Shown here: positions 63,779-64,000 of the stretch, one piece after another
How the letters are laid out: the number at the start of each line of letters is the position of its first letter
How positions within the stretch are numbered: position 1 is the first letter of the stretch
Origin: Ruminococcus sp. zg-924
GTDB taxonomy: Bacteria > Bacillota > Clostridia > Oscillospirales > Acutalibacteraceae
Assembly (NCBI RefSeq): GCF_024433635.1
Contig: NZ_WNJZ01000003.1
Coordinates: 82,141 to 146,140, forward strand
DNA length: 64,000 nucleotides
Direction: 5' to 3'
Made by a program: the position numbers and the translations under genes
The notes under the pieces: generated by a model
Databases searched by the model: none
Told to the model about the DNA's origin: nothing
What the model saw: the letters and a program-made list of their open reading frames with translations, nothing else

Positions 63779-64000
63779 TTAGAAAACTTCGCCATTAGAA
63801 ATAAAAGCGTTAATATAATCAGTAGGAGATTTCCAATTAAGAGGACGCATAGGAAATTTGTTGTATTTTCTATTGTGAACAGCTAATTGCTTTTTAAAGT
63901 CATCAAATGAGTAAAAGGTGTGTGTAGCATAAAAGTATTCATTGTCTTTGCGATGAGACCTTTCCACTTTTCCGTTGTGTCTTGGTGTATATGGACGAAT
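63779..64000 (-). mobile_element. 3' end of an IS transposase (DDE, IS481/IS3-like), cut by window edge
   Basis: The minus-strand frame runs from the window edge to a stop at 63779 (73 residues). It reads PYTPRHNGKVERSHRKDNEY near the edge, the region around the catalytic Glu of rve/DDE transposases, then FDDFKKQLAVHNRKYNKFPM. The element's outer end probably lies to the left, near 63750, where TGTAGGTTTGTC could be a terminal inverted repeat. The other end is outside the window, so neither family nor intactness can be settled. Confidence 0.8.

Noticed and set aside
1..64000. CRISPR arrays, tRNA or rRNA genes
   Set aside because: No regularly spaced repeats, cloverleaf with CCA-type end, or rRNA-like stretches were seen by eye in any intergenic gap; a dedicated scan would be needed to be certain.

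Overview
The window looks like chromosome of a low-to-mid GC, Gram-positive, spore-forming clostridial gut anaerobe of the Ruminococcaceae/Oscillospiraceae. The evidence is PolC-type replicase, an LPxTG surface protein, sporulation genes (ylbJ, yqfC, yqfD), strong AGGAGG-type ribosome sites, and two secreted dockerin proteins, one a GH13 amylase. The amylase-plus-dockerin combination recalls amylosome-forming Ruminococcus (R. bromii-like). That is inference from family knowledge; no 16S gene is present.

Layout. 1-2.7 kb: 3' part of an LPxTG pilin-like protein, then a secreted transglutaminase-like dockerin protein. 2.7-6.6 kb (minus): sbcD-sbcC. 6.9-10.6 kb: a D,D-carboxypeptidase and an NAD-salvage pair (nicotinamidase-like gene and nicotinate phosphoribosyltransferase). 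10.8-12.7 kb: htpG. 13.0-25.3 kb: the conserved run pyrH-frr-uppS-cdsA-dxr-rseP-ispG-polC, then an AI-2E family permease. 25.5-32.0 kb: histidine operon hisZGDCBAIE, with hisH and hisF missing. 32.2-34.6 kb: amylase-dockerin. 34.7-48.9 kb: mixed housekeeping genes (a Crh-like HPr protein, mtaB, a GHL10-type hydrolase, rRNA pseudouridine synthases, ilvE, EamA exporter, cysK, trxB, nadA, ychF, FlK-like thioesterase, HAD phosphatase). 49.1-51.6 kb: a lone MsmX-type sugar-ABC ATPase and a CdaR/PucR-type regulator. 51.7-56.3 kb: asnB, ylbJ and divergent yqfC-yqfD. 56.3-63.5 kb: a PflX-like radical SAM protein, a circularly permuted ROK-like protein, pduL, crcB, proS, metA and archaeal-type phosphoglycerate mutase. 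63.5-64.0 kb: a methyltransferase gene relic next to the 3' end of an insertion-sequence transposase.

The most unusual item is the 358-residue protein at 57374-58450. It carries recognisable ROK/ASKHA sugar-kinase motifs, but in circularly permuted order: the C-terminal half of a ROK protein precedes the N-terminal half. Other points worth a second look are an operator-like palindrome over the his promoter, the hisH/hisF gap, paired divergent sigma-E-like promoters between ylbJ and yqfC, a family of degenerate intergenic repeats, and a secreted transglutaminase-dockerin.

No rRNA, tRNA, CRISPR array, T-box or known riboswitch could be supported by eye. Promoter and terminator calls come from reading consensus boxes and inverted repeats, not from computation.
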